In this document: one piece after another, positions 14,714 through 16,522 of the stretch
Position numbering within the stretch: the stretch's first letter is position 1
Layout of the letters: every line of letters starts with the position of its first letter
Assembly: GCA_017457465.1 (NCBI GenBank)
Contig: JAFTHJ010000166.1
Span: 1-16,522 of the forward strand
Source of the DNA: Clostridia bacterium
GTDB lineage: Bacteria > Bacillota > Clostridia > Oscillospirales > CAG-272
DNA length: 16,522 nucleotides
Direction of reading: 5' to 3'
Position numbers and translations under genes: made by a program
Notes under the pieces: generated by a model
What the model was told of the DNA's origin: nothing
The model's input: the letters and a program-made list of their open reading frames with translations, nothing else
The model's database searches: none

Positions 14714-14745
14714 TTACAGTAAAATCAGCGAAAGTTACAGTAAAA
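14714..14745. repeat. TTACAGTAAAA direct repeat, 21-bp period
   Basis: Two exact 11-bp copies lie at 14714-14724 and 14735-14745, two helical turns apart. An inverted partial copy TTACTGT is at 14664-14670. The core TTACAGTAA is nearly palindromic, which fits a dimeric regulator site, but no regulator is identified. Confidence 0.5.
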
Positions 14746-14954
14746 AATGCAAATCGACACTCAAATTTTATGGTAATATGTCATAGAAAAACGCTCCACC
14801 TCGCACCAGGACAACGCAAAAAAACTCGCAAAAAAGTCTTTTTGGGGAGTTTTCGGAGTTTGGACGTTTCCCGATTTGGTTCGATTTTCCCTATATATAA
14901 TTATGGTAGAAATCGGCTTTTTTGCCGAAAAGTCGCTTTTTTTGCAAAAATCTA

Positions 14955-14983
14955 TTGCAAAAATATAGATAGTATGTTACAAT
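14955..14983 (+). promoter_or_regulatory. Sigma-A-type promoter of the antiporter gene
   Basis: TTGCAA (14955-14960), a 17-bp spacer and TACAAT (14978-14983) give a predicted start near 14990 and a leader of about 60 nt. A second TTGCAA lies 13 bp upstream (14942-14947) as part of a direct repeat TTGCAAAAAT and could pair with TATAGA (14964-14969) instead. Confidence 0.6.
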
Positions 14984-15000
14984 CAATTAAACTGTTTGTG

Positions 15001-15021
15001 CTGCGGCATACGCAGATTTTT
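15001..15021 (+). promoter_or_regulatory. Small leader hairpin followed by five T
   Basis: CTGCG (15001-15005), loop GCATA and CGCAG (15011-15015) are followed by ATTTTT. It is a weak terminator-like element in the antiporter leader, 28 nt before the start codon. It may act as an attenuator or be chance. No known riboswitch shape is visible. Confidence 0.35.
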
Positions 15022-15049
15022 CTACTTTTATATTTATATGGAGGATTTT

Positions 15050-16522
15050 ATGACAAAGGCAAAAAAAATAACACTTTTGATAGCAGCTGTTGTTATCATC
15101 GCGCTTATGGTAGTTGCCGCTGTTACCGCAAAGGACGGAGTTGAAGGAACCTTCTGGTCGCTCTTCCCGCCTGTGATCGCTATCGGACTTGCGCTCATTA
15201 CAAAAGAGGTATACAGCTCACTATTCATAGGTATTCTGTCGGGCGCTCTGCTCTACAGTAATTTTTCGTTCACAGGAACTATGGACACCCTGATAAATGA
15301 CGGACTCATCTCCGCAGTTTCGGGAAATGCGGGTATCTTTATATTCCTCGTTGAGCTTGGCGTTATCGTGGCACTTATCAACCACGCGGGAGCCGCAGAG
15401 GCTTTCGGTCGCTGGGCAGAAAAGCACATCAAAACAAAGATAGGCGCAATATTCGCGACCTTCGCTCTCGGCGTTCTCATCTTTATCGACGACTATTTCA
15501 ACTGTCTGACAGTCGGCTCCGTAATGGCACCTGTTACCGACAGTAAGAAGATATCCAGAGCAAAACTCGCTTATCTTATCGACGCGACGGCAGCCCCCGT
15601 TTGTATGATAGCTCCCATATCGTCCTGGGCGGCAGCCGTTTCGAGTAACGTAACCCCCGAGGTTGCGGGAGATATGACAGGACTTGAGCTTTTTGTAAGA
15701 GCTATTCCCTTTAACTTCTATTCGCTCCTCACGCTCGTATTCATCATAGCAATAGCTATTATGGGCTTTGATTACGGCAAGATGTCGGACTTCGAGATAA
15801 AGGCACAGAATGGTGACCTTGGAATTCTCGAAGAGAGCAAGAAAGCGGAAAAAACCGAAGAAAAGACACGCGGCTCTGTTCTCGATATCATCATTCCGAT
15901 AATCATTCTTATCGTAACAAGCGTTCTCGCGCTTATGTATGTCGGCGGATTCTTCGATCCCGAGCAGCCCGAATTCTACCACAACTTCGTTGACGCATTC
16001 GGTAACACCGACGCAACTGTTGGTCTGCCTTGGGGAGGTCTTGTATCTCTCGTTATCATTGTCGTATATCTGCTTTGCCGCCGCCACCTCAATTTCACAC
16101 AGGCAATGGAAGCAGTTCCCCAGGGATTCATCGCAATGGTACCCGCGATACTCATTCTTACCTTTGCCAACGCGCTCAAGAACACAACAAACCTTCTAGG
16201 AAGCGATATATTCGTAAACAATATCATGGAACACGCAAGCGGACTCACAGCTCTGCTTCCCGCGGTAATATTCATTGTCGCTTGTTTTATTGCATTCGCA
16301 ACAGGAACATCGTGGGGTACATTTGGAATACTCATTCCTATCGTATTGAGTGTATTTGACGCAGGTGATCCCCTGCTCTTCGTTGGAATTTCCGCATGTC
16401 TTGCGGGTGCGGTTTGCGGCGACCACTGCTCTCCCATCTCCGACACGACTATTATGGCGTCGGCAGGAGCGCGTTGCAACCATATCGACCACGTATCCAC
16501 CCAGCTTCCCTACGCCATCACA
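15050..16522 (+). CDS. nhaC: NhaC-family Na+/H+ antiporter (3' end beyond the window)
   Basis: The reading frame is open from ATG 15050 to the last base, 491 codons with no stop, so the gene is cut by the window edge. The product is a polytopic membrane protein with about eleven hydrophobic segments and an N-terminal one at 7-27. Family hallmarks are FIDDYFNCLTVGSVMAPVTD (145-164), LIDATAAPVCMIAPISSW (176-193), FATGTSWGTFGILIPI (416-431), GDHCSPISDTTIMAS (457-471) and HVSTQLPYA (481-489). A charged cytoplasmic loop (about 244-275, E/K-rich) divides the two halves. NhaC-type antiporters exchange Na+ for H+ in pH and sodium homeostasis, and some relatives in this superfamily move organic solutes, so the substrate is not certain. 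GGAGG (15040-15044) is 5 nt upstream of the ATG. The gene is divergent from mraZ with its own promoter. From homologue lengths I expect only a few tens of residues to be missing. Confidence 0.93.
   Translation, partial: MTKAKKITLLIAAVVIIALMVVAAVTAKDGVEGTFWSLFPPVIAIGLALITKEVYSSLFIGILSGALLYSNFSFTGTMDTLINDGLISAVSGNAGIFIFLVELGVIVALINHAGAAEAFGRWAEKHIKTKIGAIFATFALGVLIFIDDYFNCLTVGSVMAPVTDSKKISRAKLAYLIDATAAPVCMIAPISSWAAAVSSNVTPEVAGDMTGLELFVRAIPFNFYSLLTLVFIIAIAIMGFDYGKMSDFEIKAQNGDLGILEESKKAEKTEEKTRGSVLDIIIPIIILIVTSVLALMYVGGFFDPEQPEFYHNFVDAFGNTDATVGLPWGGLVSLVIIVVYLLCRRHLNFTQAMEAVPQGFIAMVPAILILTFANALKNTTNLLGSDIFVNNIMEHASGLTALLPAVIFIVACFIAFATGTSWGTFGILIPIVLSVFDAGDPLLFVGISACLAGAVCGDHCSPISDTTIMASAGARCNHIDHVSTQLPYAIT

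Larger units (their letters stand above)
14575..14954. other. AT-rich intergenic region between divergent mraZ and the antiporter gene
   Basis: The gap between the two starts is about 600 bp. Its mraZ-proximal end holds the dcw promoter and operator, and its other end the antiporter promoter. The middle (14575-14954) has no convincing ORF. It has long T and A runs, two short phased repeat pairs (listed separately), a good isolated TATAAT at 14896-14901 without a matching -35, and a 5-bp hairpin TCGGC-N6-GCCGA near 14913-14928. I see no clear small RNA gene or riboswitch. Confidence 0.5.

Noticed and set aside
14896..14901. TATAAT as a third promoter or small RNA start in the intergenic region
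   Set aside because: No acceptable -35 lies 16-18 bp upstream (GATTTG), and the following hairpin does not make a convincing small RNA.
14984..15049. Sodium or other riboswitch in the antiporter leader
   Set aside because: The leader is only about 60 nt and shows one small hairpin. I cannot match it to any known ligand-binding fold.
15221..16087. 288-codon minus-strand ORF opposite the antiporter gene
   Set aside because: It lies wholly inside the NhaC-family frame, its composition follows the opposite strand, and no protein family is recognisable.
1..16522. CRISPR array, tRNA, rRNA, insertion sequence, prophage or defence genes
   Set aside because: No regularly spaced repeats, cloverleaf-like sequence, rRNA-like sequence, transposase-like protein or terminal inverted repeats were seen. 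All long frames fit housekeeping division, wall or transport genes.

Overview
The window is an almost complete dcw (division and cell wall) cluster on the minus strand, plus the first 491 codons of a divergent plus-strand Na+/H+ antiporter gene that runs off the right edge. Strong GGAGG-type ribosome binding sites, a PASTA-bearing division PBP, MraZ, the tight mur/fts gene order and a DUF554 membrane protein point to a Firmicute. A gut-type member of Clostridia (Oscillospirales-like) is the best guess, but there is no rRNA to confirm it. Base composition looks moderate (near half G+C), with very AT-rich intergenic DNA.

Layout, read in the direction of transcription (right to left). A sigma-A-like promoter (14546-14574) and a four-unit MraZ operator (14494-14533) precede mraZ, rsmH, an FtsL-like gene with a large extra N-terminal region, a class B PBP with two PASTA domains, murE, murF, mraY, ftsW, murG and ftsQ. 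A strong hairpin follows ftsQ, and ftsZ then has its own promoter. A DUF554 membrane protein gene follows ftsZ, and a clear intrinsic terminator at 31-66 closes the region. To the right of mraZ lies about 600 bp of AT-rich DNA with short phased repeats, then the promoter, leader and NhaC-family CDS on the plus strand.

MurE and MurF extend the UDP-MurNAc peptide, MraY and MurG make lipid I and lipid II, and the FtsW-PBP pair polymerises and crosslinks septal peptidoglycan. FtsL and FtsQ connect that pair to the divisome, and FtsZ builds the ring. RsmH (16S rRNA methylation) and MraZ (autoregulator) are the usual cluster leaders. murD, murC, murB, ddl and ftsA are not in the window.

The main anomaly is a one-base frameshift near the 3' end of murF (about 7067-7069). 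The last 80 codons lie intact in the -1 frame, so a sequencing or assembly error, or a very recent mutation, is likely. Other points of interest are the FtsL-like extension, an FtsZ C-terminal peptide that lacks the usual DIPxFLR core, a CxCxxC motif at the FtsZ N-terminus, a DNSR motif in MurE, an attenuator-like hairpin between murF and mraY, and two GC-rich hairpins without U-tracts flanking ftsZ. I see no mobile element, CRISPR array, tRNA, rRNA or clearly new defence or metabolic system. This is essentially a core-genome region with some lineage-specific features.
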